Source of the DNA: Bacillota bacterium
GTDB taxonomy: Bacteria > Bacillota > Clostridia > Lachnospirales > Cellulosilyticaceae
NCBI GenBank assembly: GCA_023393125.1
Contig: JAEWMQ010000039.1
Location: 1-36,317 of the forward strand
Length of the DNA stretch: 36,317 bases
Direction: 5' to 3'
In this document: positions 24,063-32,856 of the stretch, piece by piece
Layout: each line of letters starts with the position of its first letter
Position numbering within the stretch: the first letter of the stretch is position 1
Made by a program: the position numbers and the translations under genes
Notes under the pieces: generated by a model
Told to the model about the DNA's origin: nothing
What the model saw: the letters and a program-made list of their open reading frames with translations, nothing else
The model's database searches: none

Positions 24063-24188
24063 GAGCTTAGGGCTTAATAATAATATATTCGGAAATATAC
24101 TACCACTAAGTGACTTCTACACACTTTACCGGCTATAAGTGTGTTAGGGCTATCTTTAGGATACTTCAAGGAGGTAAGTCCTAAGCTC
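24063..24188 (+). ncRNA. Candidate structured RNA of unknown class
   Basis: A 126-base segment is closed by a 14-bp stem (24063-24076 with 24175-24188). Read on the plus strand the stem is complete with one G-U pair; on the minus strand that pair is an A-C mismatch, which favours a plus-strand RNA. Inside are a TATATT-CGGA-AATATA hairpin (24084-24099), a ten-pair bulged hairpin (24117-24126 with 24137-24147) with loop TACCGGCTAT, a small TATC/GATA hairpin (24151-24163) and the motif AAGGAGGT next to the 3' arm. A weak promoter (TTAACA, 17 bases, TTTAAA) ends at 24061. It matches no RNA family I recognise. A MITE-like element is the alternative. Confidence 0.4.
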
Positions 24189-24355
24189 ACTATTTTAAAT
24201 AAATTTAGTTTGATTCTCATTTCCCTTCCAAAAGGGGATACTATACCATTTTAACATCTATGGTATATACTATTCTCTTATCTACTAATGTGTGATATTT
24301 TTTCAAATATTTTTAAAAAATATTTTTTACTATTTTACTCTTTCCTTACTTTAGT

Positions 24356-25603
24356 TTATTCAAGTACAAAGCTGTTTAGTGTCACTTTTTTTGACAAAAT
24401 TTTTCTAACCGAACGATTAATCCTTTCTTCTGTCAATTTTCCTTCTTTATAGCTTTCTAATAGAGCATTATAAGCTTTTCCTATGTCGGCTGGCATTAAA
24501 CAAATGTCATTTTCTGCTTCTATACAAAGAAGAGCTGCTTCTTCCACTGAATATTTGTTTCGAATAGCCCCCATATCCATAGCATCTGTCATTAATAAAA
24601 CTTCATCACAGTTATAATGATCAAGTAAATATTTTCCCCATATCGTAGATAAAGAAGCAGGCGTATGTTCATCTACTCCTTTTACTACCAAATGTCCCCT
24701 CATTAAAGCCCCTACCCCCAATTCAAGCGCTTTTGTAAACGGGATGATTTCTTCTGCTTCTAAATCTTCTAGACTCTTAGTAATATACGCTAACCCTTCA
24801 TGAGAATCTTCAAGTGTATTACCATGTCCCGGGAAATGTTTTAGGACAGGCTGGATACCTTCTTTGGCCAAACCTTGTGCAAAACTAATCACCATAGGTG
24901 TAACAGTTTCTGCTGTTTTCCCAAAACTTCTTTTACCAATAACTGTATTATTAGGTTCATTATAAATATCTGCTACAGGTGCAAAGTTCATATTAAAGCC
25001 TAGGCTACTTAATAGTTTACCCATTCTTAAAGCTTCTTTATAAGCTAACTGAGTGTCTCCTATTTCTCCAATACTAAAAGCCGCTTGAAAGGGAACTTCA
25101 CTTATTTGGCTATTACTTCCTACCCTACTCACATTCCCTCCCTCTTCATCCACTCCTATAAATAAGGGAATAGTACTACTTGCTTGTAAATCATTAATTA
25201 ATTTTTCTACCTGCTCTGTAGTCTCTATGTTTTCTTTAAAAAGAATAATACCACCTACAGGATATGTTGCAAGAAGTTCTTTTACCTCTTCATTCATTTG
25301 AGTAATGGGTATGCCTTGATTGTCTTTTCTAATCGCAATCATAAACAGTTGACCTATCTTTTCTTCTATTGTCATTTCCTGCATATAAGCCTCTATTTTT
25401 TCTAGAGTTGTTTTCTCTTCTATTTGCTCTTTATTTATTACTATGCTTTTTTCAGGTATCTCCTCATTTTGTTCTTTTTTAGTGTCTAGATTCATTACAT
25501 TGTCATTAGCGACTTCCTTTTCCTGGGAGATATAATAGCCACCTAGGCAAGCTGTTATTATAAATATCATAACAAATAACAATATTTTAATAGATTTCCT
25601 CAT
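24356..25603 (-). CDS. nagZ: Lipoprotein beta-N-acetylhexosaminidase, GH3 family
   Basis: This 415-residue glycoside hydrolase family 3 enzyme probably removes N-acetylglucosamine from muropeptides or wall fragments. The N-terminus has a basic start, a hydrophobic segment and a lipobox ITAC with C19 as the lipid site, so it should be anchored outside the membrane; a charged linker runs to about residue 70. The catalytic domain has GVDEEGGNVSR, the NagZ signature KHFPGHGNTLEDSH (255-268) with the D266/H268 acid-base dyad, and the nucleophile D340 in TDAMDMGA. AGGAGG precedes ATG 25603. It is divergent from the DUF2225 gene. Role in wall recycling is family knowledge. Confidence 0.92.
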   Translation of the reverse strand: MRKSIKILLFVMIFIITACLGGYYISQEKEVANDNVMNLDTKKEQNEEIPEKSIVINKEQIEEKTTLEKIEAYMQEMTIEEKIGQLFMIAIRKDNQGIPITQMNEEVKELLATYPVGGIILFKENIETTEQVEKLINDLQASSTIPLFIGVDEEGGNVSRVGSNSQISEVPFQAAFSIGEIGDTQLAYKEALRMGKLLSSLGFNMNFAPVADIYNEPNNTVIGKRSFGKTAETVTPMVISFAQGLAKEGIQPVLKHFPGHGNTLEDSHEGLAYITKSLEDLEAEEIIPFTKALELGVGALMRGHLVVKGVDEHTPASLSTIWGKYLLDHYNCDEVLLMTDAMDMGAIRNKYSVEEAALLCIEAENDICLMPADIGKAYNALLESYKEGKLTEERINRSVRKILSKKVTLNSFVLE

Positions 25604-25710
25604 TTAAGCCTCCTATAACAAGTAAACGTATTTAAACTATTTAAATTATAATGTATAATGTGTATGTTAAATTATTTTATACATATTAAACTATTAAGGA
25701 AGTGAAATGA

Positions 25711-26403
25711 ATGCATCCAAGTGAAAATCTCGAAACACTTAAAGCTATCCTATATGATAAATCTTGTACATGTCCTCTTTGTGGCCATGCTTTTACTACT
25801 AAAACCATTAAAATCGGTAAAAATCAAGTGACATCTATTGATGAAGACCTGTATCCACATTATTCTATGGTTAACCCTTTGCTTTATGATATTATTGTTT
25901 GTCCAGAATGTGGTTACAGTGCTGTGACTAAAAACTTTTCTTCTTTACTACCTAGACAAAAAGAATGGTTAAGAGTTCATTTTTATAGAGGAGCCAAAAT
26001 TCCTAATTACGAAGAATACACAACTCTAGAGGAAGCCATTCATAAACATAAAATTGCCCTCTTGGCTTGTATGACTAGAAAAAGTAAATTAGGTGAACAA
26101 GCTTATGTAGCTCTACATATTGCTTGGCTTTATCGTGATCAAGGTAATGATGCCGAGTCCAAATCTTTTTTAATACGTGCTTATGAAGCCTTTGGCGAAG
26201 CTCTCACTAAAGAGAACTTTCCTATTTTAGGCATAGATGAGGGTACGCTACTTTATATGCTAGCAGCTATGGCTCACGAGCTTAACAAACCAGAAGAAAG
26301 TAAACAATACCTTTCCGCAGTTATTACTATGCCAGGCTTATCTCCTCGTTTAAAGGACCATGCTTTAAATCTTAAAGAAAAATTATATGAGAAAAACGAA
26401 TAG
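25711..26403 (+). CDS. DUF2225 protein with N-terminal zinc-ribbon
   Basis: This 230-residue protein of unknown function belongs to the DUF2225 family, common in Firmicutes. The N-terminus has a zinc-ribbon-like cysteine set: C19, C21 and C24 (CTCPLCG), then C64 and C67 (CPECGYS). The remainder, from about residue 105, is helical and resembles TPR-like repeats (QAYVALHIAWLYRDQGN), suggesting protein-protein contacts. AAGGA lies ten bases before the ATG. It is divergent from nagZ with only 107 bases between starts, and shares a bidirectional terminator with the converging ADP-ribosylglycohydrolase gene. No function should be assigned. Confidence 0.8.
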   Translation: MHPSENLETLKAILYDKSCTCPLCGHAFTTKTIKIGKNQVTSIDEDLYPHYSMVNPLLYDIIVCPECGYSAVTKNFSSLLPRQKEWLRVHFYRGAKIPNYEEYTTLEEAIHKHKIALLACMTRKSKLGEQAYVALHIAWLYRDQGNDAESKSFLIRAYEAFGEALTKENFPILGIDEGTLLYMLAAMAHELNKPEESKQYLSAVITMPGLSPRLKDHALNLKEKLYEKNE

Positions 26404-26412
26404 AATAAAAAG

Positions 26413-26457
26413 AAATGGGAGGCTACACCTAATTAGGATGGTAGCACTCCCATTTTT
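26413..26457. terminator. Bidirectional terminator between convergent genes
   Basis: AAATGGGAG (26413-26421) pairs with CTCCCATTT (26447-26455); GCTAC/GTAGC and CCTAATTAGG continue the stem. It is followed by TT on the plus strand and flanked by AAAAAG on the other side, so it can serve both DUF2225 and the ADP-ribosylglycohydrolase gene. Confidence 0.9.
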
Positions 26458-26468
26458 GCTTTATTCTT

Positions 26469-27530
26469 TTACCATGCAGGGTATTTTTTAAGCCACTCTT
26501 CTCCTTCTTCATAAAAATTGAAAAGATCCTCTGCCATGCGTTCTATTTCTCTGCTTAATTCTACCGATTCTATCCATCTAGTAGGAATTGCTCCAATTCC
26601 TAAATAAGCACCGAGTATTCCCCCGGCAATAGCTCCTATACTATCACTATCACCACTATGATTAACAGCTAATCTTATAGCTGCCTCAAAATCTGTAGGA
26701 TAAGAAAGCACTGCATAAATAGCCATAGCTAATGTCTCATGCGCTACAAATCCATTCCCTAACTTCTCTATTTGCGCTATGCTTGGTGCTCCTTCTTTAG
26801 CTAAGCTTATTGCTGCTTCTAAGGCTATTACAACTTCTTCATTTTCAGGTTGCTCTTTGATCACTGCTAAAACCTTTTGAATAGCTACCTCTAACTCATC
26901 CCCTTGGATGAGAAAATGAATCATAAGTGCTAGTGCTCCTGCTGATAGATAAACACTAGGCACGCCATGAGTAATAGCTGCTGAACGCATTCCTAGTAAG
27001 AAAGCATTTTCCTCATCTTCAACAAGACCAATAGGCGCTACCCTTACCATTCCTCCGCAACCTTTGCTGTCATTAATAGGTATTTCTAACCTTCCCATGA
27101 CGCCTTTCCCCAAAGCAGTAAGGCACGTTACACCTGGTTCTCTATAGGCATGTAACCTTCCTACTTTAATGAGCCACCCATCATAATCTTTCTTATTCCA
27201 GTGCGGTGTATTTAAACCTTGAGTATGAAGCCATCTTAAATAGGCTCTAAACAAAGTAACAGTAGTACCGTCTAAGGTTCTTTCCTGACCTTTTCGTCTA
27301 GCTCTTGTTTCACTACGTAGTAATCCTTCTGCTGTAAATAGTGTTAACTGCGTATCATCTGTAATTAATGCGTAACGTTGTCCGCAAGGAATATCTAATT
27401 CTTGTACGCCACTTGCTCCATAAATTTTAACAATCTCCTTATACTGCATAAACTCTATTGGTGCTCCTAATGCATCACCAATAGCACCGCCCATTAAACA
27501 ACCATAAAAATTAGCTATACTACGTTTCAT
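26469..27530 (-). CDS. ADP-ribosylglycohydrolase (DraG/ARH) family protein
   Basis: This 353-residue protein has the all-helical ADP-ribosylglycohydrolase fold, a binuclear metal enzyme family that removes ADP-ribose from proteins or small molecules. Signature pieces are GGAIGDALGAPIEF (about 14-27), the metal-binding TDDTQLTL (57-64), KGCGGMVRVAPIG in the middle, and NHSGDSDSIGAIAGGILGA from residue 290, whose aspartates bind the second metal site. All expected metal ligands are present, so it should be active. The true substrate is unknown; no ADP-ribosyltransferase gene is nearby. GGAGGGG precedes the ATG. Alternatives include ADP-ribosyl-nucleotide or crystallin-like relatives. Confidence 0.88.
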   Translation of the reverse strand: MKRSIANFYGCLMGGAIGDALGAPIEFMQYKEIVKIYGASGVQELDIPCGQRYALITDDTQLTLFTAEGLLRSETRARRKGQERTLDGTTVTLFRAYLRWLHTQGLNTPHWNKKDYDGWLIKVGRLHAYREPGVTCLTALGKGVMGRLEIPINDSKGCGGMVRVAPIGLVEDEENAFLLGMRSAAITHGVPSVYLSAGALALMIHFLIQGDELEVAIQKVLAVIKEQPENEEVVIALEAAISLAKEGAPSIAQIEKLGNGFVAHETLAMAIYAVLSYPTDFEAAIRLAVNHSGDSDSIGAIAGGILGAYLGIGAIPTRWIESVELSREIERMAEDLFNFYEEGEEWLKKYPAW

Positions 27531-27665
27531 ATGAGCCCCTCCAGTTTTATATTTTCGAACTATAATTAAATTTTAACAATCTATTTTGTATTTTTCAATG
27601 ATTTTTGTAAATTTCATCAAAATTAATATGTTATTTTTTAGAATCTTCTTTTTATAGTTCTTAAA

Positions 27666-29144
27666 TTATTGAATGCTTTCTTTTAAATGATCTCCTAGTT
27701 TTTTAATAACACTTAAATTCTCTCTCATTTCATTAAAACGTCTATTCTGTAAACGTGTTGCATTATTCACTTCTTCTGCCATAGCCGTATGTTCCTCTGA
27801 AATACTGGCTAGAACATTGGTTTCATCATTGATTTTTATAAATACATCTAAAATGGTATGGATACTATCTACTTCTATAGCAATCTGACCATTAAGGGTT
27901 TCTACTGCTTCTACTAAATGATTAAATACACCCTTAACGCTTTTTACTGCCTCTACACCTGTTACTGCCGCTTTACTTCCTTTTATAACTTGTTCTTTCG
28001 TAACAACTGATTTTTCTTGTAAGGAGAGAATTATCTCTCTAATTGCACTTACTACTTGACTACATTCTTGGGCCAAACTTTTAATTTCATCTGCTACTAC
28101 AGCAAATCCTTTTCCAGCTTCTCCTGCTCTAGCTGCTTCAATAGAAGCATTCAGTGCTAATAAATTCGTTTGTCTAGCAATCCCTGTAATCGCATTTAAA
28201 AATTCACTAATATGTTCAATCTTGTTTTCTAGTTCTAGTACGTTACTTAGGCTTGCCTGAACCGCCTCCGTTATTTCTAGCATTTGGCGATCCATATCTT
28301 CAATTGTCGTGTGGCTATTAACCACTTCTGTATCAATGGTCGTACTTACCTTGCCCATCTCATCTGTTATTTCTTTTGCATAACTCATTTTATCTTCTGC
28401 ATCCTTCATCCACTCGGTCAGCTTAACAATTCCTTTAGCTTGTTCTTCTGTTCCCATAGCCGTCTGTTCTATAGAAACAGTGATTTGATGATTTGCTTCA
28501 CTTAAGCTTTTTATAGTTTCATTAACTTGATAAATATTTTGATTTAATATTTCTGTATTGGTGCTAACTGTTTGTACAGCTTCTTGAAGTTTATCTACCA
28601 TTTCTTGGCTTTTCTTAATACTTTCTATACTATAGCGCATGTATTCTCCTCCCCATTTAGCTATAATATAAAAAATAACCAAGCCAATTTCAAAAATAAG
28701 CATCCCCTTAACACGATAAGCCAAGCTGACATTCTTGCCCAAAAGTGGCAATCCTAAAATAAAACTTCCTACCAGAAGAAATACATTAATAATAGCAGAA
28801 TAAATAATAAGTACTTTTGTATTAAAATATAAAATGACTAAACTTGAACTTACCAGTAAAACAAGTAAGCTTGTTTCTGTTCCATTTTCTGCCACTGCTA
28901 CTACTAGCCCTACTAAAGCTGGTAATAAGATAAGCACAACCCCTTTTAAAACCATTCCAATATTTTTACTTTTTACAACGATAGTTGCTAAAATAGGTGT
29001 TGCTAGAATGGCCCAATCTTCTATGCTAATACCTTTATTTCCTATAACCTTTTGTACAAAAAGTACTATGGATATAATCCATATAAGTCGTCCAATAAAA
29101 ACATTCACCTTTTTTTCATCATATTGCTTAATACTATCTTCCAT
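27666..29144 (-). CDS. Methyl-accepting chemotaxis protein without extracellular sensor domain
   Basis: This 492-residue chemoreceptor signals to the CheA/CheW system. The N-terminal third (about 15-165) holds six or so closely spaced membrane helices with no long outside loop, so the usual ligand-binding domain is missing. A coiled region follows, then the cytoplasmic signalling hairpin with the conserved tip TGIARQTNLLALNASIEAAR and GKGFAVVADEIKSLA near residues 325-365. Sensing is therefore probably of membrane state, energy or an internal signal, which is inference. No recognisable HAMP domain was seen. GGAGGAG precedes ATG 29144. No other motility gene is in the window, so it is an orphan receptor. 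Confidence 0.9.
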   Translation of the reverse strand: MEDSIKQYDEKKVNVFIGRLIWIISIVLFVQKVIGNKGISIEDWAILATPILATIVVKSKNIGMVLKGVVLILLPALVGLVVAVAENGTETSLLVLLVSSSLVILYFNTKVLIIYSAIINVFLLVGSFILGLPLLGKNVSLAYRVKGMLIFEIGLVIFYIIAKWGGEYMRYSIESIKKSQEMVDKLQEAVQTVSTNTEILNQNIYQVNETIKSLSEANHQITVSIEQTAMGTEEQAKGIVKLTEWMKDAEDKMSYAKEITDEMGKVSTTIDTEVVNSHTTIEDMDRQMLEITEAVQASLSNVLELENKIEHISEFLNAITGIARQTNLLALNASIEAARAGEAGKGFAVVADEIKSLAQECSQVVSAIREIILSLQEKSVVTKEQVIKGSKAAVTGVEAVKSVKGVFNHLVEAVETLNGQIAIEVDSIHTILDVFIKINDETNVLASISEEHTAMAEEVNNATRLQNRRFNEMRENLSVIKKLGDHLKESIQ

Positions 29145-29185
29145 ATTCAGTACTCCTCCTAAAATTCCTAAATTGAATTCCCCCT

Positions 29186-29221
29186 ATTATAGACAATTAC
29201 CTTTACTCTTCGCCACCATTT
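29186..29221 (-). promoter_or_regulatory. Promoter region of the chemoreceptor gene
   Basis: The minus strand has a perfect -10 TATAAT (29186-29191), but the expected -35 position reads GGCGAA. That position lies inside a 15-base word, TCTTCGCCACCATTT on the plus strand (29207-29221), found again at 10060-10074. An activator-dependent promoter is possible. Confidence 0.45.
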
Positions 29222-29268
29222 TCAGAAATCGTTGACAATAATATTATCTTTTCATCATTTTTGTACAA

Positions 29269-29310
29269 GAAATCAAAAAAAGAAGGCCATAGGCCTTCCT
29301 TCTTGATTTC
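29269..29310 (-). terminator. Terminator of the ilv/leu operon
   Basis: GAAGGCC-ATA-GGCCTTC (29282-29298) is followed on the minus strand by TTTTTTT. An outer GAAATCAA/TTGATTTC helix (29269-29276, 29303-29310) encloses it. It lies 6 bases past ilvB. Confidence 0.9.
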
Positions 29311-29315
29311 GCTTA

Positions 29316-30980
29316 TTAATCTAAAATAATATTATCAATAGCTGCTCCTGGCGCTACCATTGGTAATACTTTTTCATCTTTATCAATATGACAGTTAATA
29401 ACAACCGGTGTTCTACTACCCCACGCTTTTTCAAAAGTAGTAATAAACTCATCTTGCGTTCTTACATCATAGCCTTCTATACCATATGCTTTAGCAAGTA
29501 ACACAAAGTCTGGGCCACGATCTAAATCCGTTTGTGAATAACGTTTTTCATAAAAAGATGTTTGCCATTGTCTTACCATTCCTAACGTTGTATTATTCAT
29601 AATAACAATAATAACAGGTACATCGTAATGGGCAATAGTCGAAAGCTCATTGCAGTTCATACGGAAAGAACCGTCCCCTGCAATATGTACCACACGTTTA
29701 TCTGGTCTAGCAATTTGTGCACCAATACTTGCACCTGTCCCATAACCCATAGTTCCTAACCCACCTGAACTAATGAAAGTCCTAGGCTGAGTATATTTGA
29801 AGAACTGAGCTGCCCACATTTGATGTTGACCTACTTCTGTAGTAATAATAGCTTCTCCTGCTGTTTGATCATAAATGTTATTCATAATAAATTGTGGCCT
29901 AAGATTCTCTCCACTTTGGTAAGTATACTTAAACTTATCTCCCCAAAGCCTAATCTTATCTAACCACTCTTTATTTTCTTGTTTTGGTATAAGTGGAATA
30001 AGCTTATTAAGTACTTCTTTGGCATCACCAATAACAGATGCTAAAGTTGGTACATTCTTACCTACTTCTGCTGGGTCTACATCAATATGCAGTATGGTTG
30101 CATGTGGTGCAAACTTGTTTACATCACTTACCACACGGTCACTAAACCTTGCACCAATGGCAATAAGGAGGTCACATTCTGTTACACCTTTATTAGATGC
30201 TACACTTCCATGCATTCCTACCATCCCTGTTGAAAGTGGATGTGTTTCTGGAAAGCCTCCTAAGCCCATTAAAGAAGTAGCTACAGGAGCTGAAATCTTT
30301 TCAGCAAACTGTAACAATTCCTTTTGTGCCCCACTAAGGATAATGCCACCTCCACTATAAATGAAGGGCCTTTCTGCATTTTTGATTAAATCCACCGCAA
30401 TTTCAATATTTTTATCATGAATGGTCTCGGTAACAGGTGGAATGCTTCTTGGCGTTTCATATTCATAGTCATATAAAGCCGCTGTTACATCTTTTGGCAC
30501 ATCTACAAGGACAGGTCCTGGCCTACCTGACTGAGCAATATAAAAGGCTTCTCTTAAGGTTTTAGCTAAATCCTTTACTTCCTTAACTACGTAGTTGTGC
30601 TTTGTAATACACATAGTAATCCCAGCAATATCCACTTCTTGAAAGCTATCTTTACCAATAAGTGCATTAGGTACTTGCCCTGTAATAGCTACCATTGGTA
30701 TAGAATCCATATAAGCCGTCGCTATACCAGTTACTAAGTTTGTAGCTCCTGGACCTGAAGTTGCAATACATACACCTACTTTACCTGTAGCTCTTGCAAA
30801 ACCATCAGCCGCATGTGAAGCGCCTTGTTCATGAGCTGTTAGTATATGATTAATACGGTCACTGTTTTTATGTAGGGCATCATAAATATTAAGTGCCTGC
30901 CCTCCTGGATATCCAAAAACAGTGTCTACTCCCTGTTCTACCAAGCATTCTATAATAATTTGTGCTCCATTGATTTTCAT
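29316..30980 (-). CDS. ilvB: Acetolactate synthase, large (catalytic) subunit
   Basis: This TPP- and FAD-dependent enzyme joins two pyruvates, or pyruvate and 2-oxobutyrate, in the first common step of valine, leucine and isoleucine synthesis. The 554-residue protein has the catalytic E51 in AHEQGASHAADG, the central FAD domain, and the TPP/Mg2+ motif GDGSFRMNCNELSTIAHYD. The C-terminal MVRQWQ segment matches biosynthetic AHAS rather than catabolic AlsS. GGGGGAG lies before ATG 30980. The ilvD stop lies only 18 bases upstream. No ilvN/ilvH regulatory subunit gene is in the window, although feedback inhibition normally needs one. Confidence 0.95.
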   Translation of the reverse strand: MKINGAQIIIECLVEQGVDTVFGYPGGQALNIYDALHKNSDRINHILTAHEQGASHAADGFARATGKVGVCIATSGPGATNLVTGIATAYMDSIPMVAITGQVPNALIGKDSFQEVDIAGITMCITKHNYVVKEVKDLAKTLREAFYIAQSGRPGPVLVDVPKDVTAALYDYEYETPRSIPPVTETIHDKNIEIAVDLIKNAERPFIYSGGGIILSGAQKELLQFAEKISAPVATSLMGLGGFPETHPLSTGMVGMHGSVASNKGVTECDLLIAIGARFSDRVVSDVNKFAPHATILHIDVDPAEVGKNVPTLASVIGDAKEVLNKLIPLIPKQENKEWLDKIRLWGDKFKYTYQSGENLRPQFIMNNIYDQTAGEAIITTEVGQHQMWAAQFFKYTQPRTFISSGGLGTMGYGTGASIGAQIARPDKRVVHIAGDGSFRMNCNELSTIAHYDVPVIIVIMNNTTLGMVRQWQTSFYEKRYSQTDLDRGPDFVLLAKAYGIEGYDVRTQDEFITTFEKAWGSRTPVVINCHIDKDEKVLPMVAPGAAIDNIILD

Positions 30981-30998
30981 GATACTCCCCCTTACTCA

Positions 30999-32660
30999 CT
31001 ATACTCTAAATATCGCTCCTGTATTCGCAGATGTTACTAAAGAAGCATAACGTGCTAAGTAGCCTGTTTTAACTCTTGGCTCTGGTTTTACCCATACTTC
31101 TTTTCTCTTAGCAAGTGTTTCTTCATCTACTTCTAAGTTAATGGTACATGCATTCATATCAATGCTAATAAGATCCCCATCTTCTACTAAAGCAATGACG
31201 CCTCCTTCAGCAGCTTCTGGTGAAACGTGACCAATACTAGCTCCTCTTGTAGCTCCTGAGAATCGTCCATCTGTAATGAGTGCTACATCTTTATCAAGTC
31301 CCATACCCGCAAGACATGCAGTAGGCTCTAACATTTCTCTCATACCTGGGCCACCTTTTGGTCCCTCATAGCGAATAACAACTACATCACCTTTTTCGAT
31401 TTTACCACCTAAGATAGCTGCTGTTGCTTCTTCTTCACCATTAAATACTTTAGCTTTACCTGTATGCACTAACATTTCTGGTGCTACCGCCGAACGTTTA
31501 ACAACGCAAGCATCTTTTGCAAGGTTTCCTTTAAGGACAGCAATACCACCTGTTACTGAATAAGGATTTTCAATTGGACGAATAACCTCTGGGTTTTTAT
31601 TTGTTACCTTTTCAAGGTTTTCTTCAATCGTTTTTCCAGTTACAGTTATAAGGGAAGTATCTAAAAGACCTTTTTTAGTAAGTTCTTTCATAACAGCTGC
31701 AACCCCACCTGCAAAGTGGAGATCTTCCATATGATCACTACCTGCTGGTGCTAAGTGACAAAGGTTAGGTGTTTTAGCTGAAATTTCATTAGCCATATCT
31801 AAGTTAATATGTACACCGGCTTCATGAGCTACTGCTGGTAAATGAAGCATTGTATTGGTACTACAACCAAGTGCCATATCCACGGTTAATGAATTGCGGA
31901 AAGCTTTATCATTTAAGATATCACGCATTTTAATATCTTTTTCAAACATTTCCATAACAGCTATACCTGTATATTTAGCTAAACGAATACGCTCAGCGAA
32001 TACAGCTGGTGTTGCACCATTTCCTGGAAGAGCAATACCTAACACTTCACACATACAGTTCATACTATTAGCTGTATACATACCTGAACAAGAACCACAG
32101 CCTGGACAAGCATGATTTTCATATTCTTTTAACTCATCCTCTGTTATTTTACCAGCATTAAAAGCACCAACAGCTTCAAAGGCTACAGAAAGATTTGACT
32201 TTTTACCATTAACCATACCAGAAAGCATTGGACCTCCACTTACAACTGCTGTAGGAAGGTTCATCCTAGCTGCTCCCATAAGCATCCCTGGTACAATTTT
32301 ATCGCAGTTTGGTACAAGTACCATAGCATCGAAGGCATGTGCTGTTGCCATACATTCAATAGAATCAGCAATCAGCTCTCTTGTTACAAGAGAATATCTC
32401 ATTCCTTCATGTCCCATAGCAATCCCATCACATACACCAATAGCAGGAATTTCAATAGGTGTTCCTCCAGCTATACGAACGCCAGTTTTTACGGCTTCTG
32501 TAATTTTATCTAAATGTGAATGTCCTGGTACGATTTCACTTTTAGCTGTTACTACAGCTACTAATGGTTTTTGAATTTCTTCATCTATATAACCCATTGC
32601 TTTAAATAAAGAGCGATGAGGTGTTCTTGCAGGTCCTACTTTTACACGATCACTTTTCAT
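30999..32660 (-). CDS. ilvD: Dihydroxy-acid dehydratase
   Basis: IlvD dehydrates 2,3-dihydroxy acids to 2-oxo acids, the third step of valine and isoleucine synthesis, using a labile Fe-S cluster and Mg2+. The 553-residue protein has C119 in PNCDKIVPGM and the C185/C188/C191 group in ACPGCGSCSGMY as cluster-region cysteines, plus GGPGMREML and DGRFSGATRG near the C-terminus. The segment before IVPGHSHL lacks the extra cysteine of some [2Fe-2S] enzymes, so a [4Fe-4S] type is likelier. AGAGG precedes ATG 32660. It follows a repeat-rich gap after ilvE and is directly followed by ilvB. Confidence 0.96.
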   Translation of the reverse strand: MKSDRVKVGPARTPHRSLFKAMGYIDEEIQKPLVAVVTAKSEIVPGHSHLDKITEAVKTGVRIAGGTPIEIPAIGVCDGIAMGHEGMRYSLVTRELIADSIECMATAHAFDAMVLVPNCDKIVPGMLMGAARMNLPTAVVSGGPMLSGMVNGKKSNLSVAFEAVGAFNAGKITEDELKEYENHACPGCGSCSGMYTANSMNCMCEVLGIALPGNGATPAVFAERIRLAKYTGIAVMEMFEKDIKMRDILNDKAFRNSLTVDMALGCSTNTMLHLPAVAHEAGVHINLDMANEISAKTPNLCHLAPAGSDHMEDLHFAGGVAAVMKELTKKGLLDTSLITVTGKTIEENLEKVTNKNPEVIRPIENPYSVTGGIAVLKGNLAKDACVVKRSAVAPEMLVHTGKAKVFNGEEEATAAILGGKIEKGDVVVIRYEGPKGGPGMREMLEPTACLAGMGLDKDVALITDGRFSGATRGASIGHVSPEAAEGGVIALVEDGDLISIDMNACTINLEVDEETLAKRKEVWVKPEPRVKTGYLARYASLVTSANTGAIFRV

Positions 32661-32702
32661 ATTTATACGCCTCTTTTCTTTTATTATTTCCTTTATAGTG
32701 AT

Positions 32703-32767
32703 GACAACTAAGGCTCCTATAAGAGTTTTGCTATAAATAGTTCCCTTTAGAAATCCTAGAAGTTGTC
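32703..32767 (-). promoter_or_regulatory. Possible structured leader before ilvD
   Basis: GACAACT (32703-32709) and AGTTGTC (32761-32767) can pair to enclose 51 bases; AGG/CCT and CTC/GAG pairs lie inside. It lies 43 bases before ilvD. It lacks the T-box AGGGTGG motif and a convincing ykkC/ppGpp riboswitch core, so no class is assigned. Confidence 0.3.
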
Positions 32768-32798
32768 TTTTATATTAGAAGTACAATGAAGAATGAAT

Positions 32799-32835
32799 AA
32801 TGAAGAATGAAGAGTTAAAAACCCTATTCTTCATT
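32799..32835. repeat. Inverted repeat after the ilvE-end array
   Basis: AATGAAGAAT (32799-32808) and ATTCTTCATT (32826-32835) form a perfect 10-bp stem with a 17-base loop. The arms use the same GAAGAAT words as the neighbouring tandem repeat, so they probably derive from it in opposite orientation. Confidence 0.6.
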
Positions 32836-32856
32836 ATCATTCAGTTATCAATTACC

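Larger units (their letters stand above)
23881..24355. other. 475-base non-coding gap between iscR and nagZ
   Basis: No gene was found. It contains a 15-bp hairpin at 23941-23980, a candidate structured RNA at 24063-24188, a CCCTT/AAGGG hairpin near 24230, a TATACCA/TGGTATA inverted repeat near 24240-24270, and an A/T-run symmetrical stretch next to the nagZ stop that could be an atypical terminator. Confidence 0.6.

Noticed and set aside
24063..24188. Pistol ribozyme
   Set aside because: The minus strand contains TTAAGCCCTAAGC, as I recall from pistol ribozymes, but the pseudoknot layout and compact size do not fit; the match is explained by the closing stem.
26413..26457. T-box-like GGATGGTAGCAC in a hairpin
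   Set aside because: It differs from the T-box consensus at key positions, lies between two convergent genes rather than before one, and is fully explained as a terminator.
26469..27530. ADP-ribosylation toxin-antitoxin or defence module
   Set aside because: No ADP-ribosyltransferase, macrodomain or toxin gene is adjacent; the neighbours are housekeeping-type genes with separate terminators.
32703..32767. ykkC-type (ppGpp/PRPP) riboswitch before ilvD
   Set aside because: CTAGGATTTC faintly recalls the CTAGGGTTCC core, but the other conserved parts are missing.
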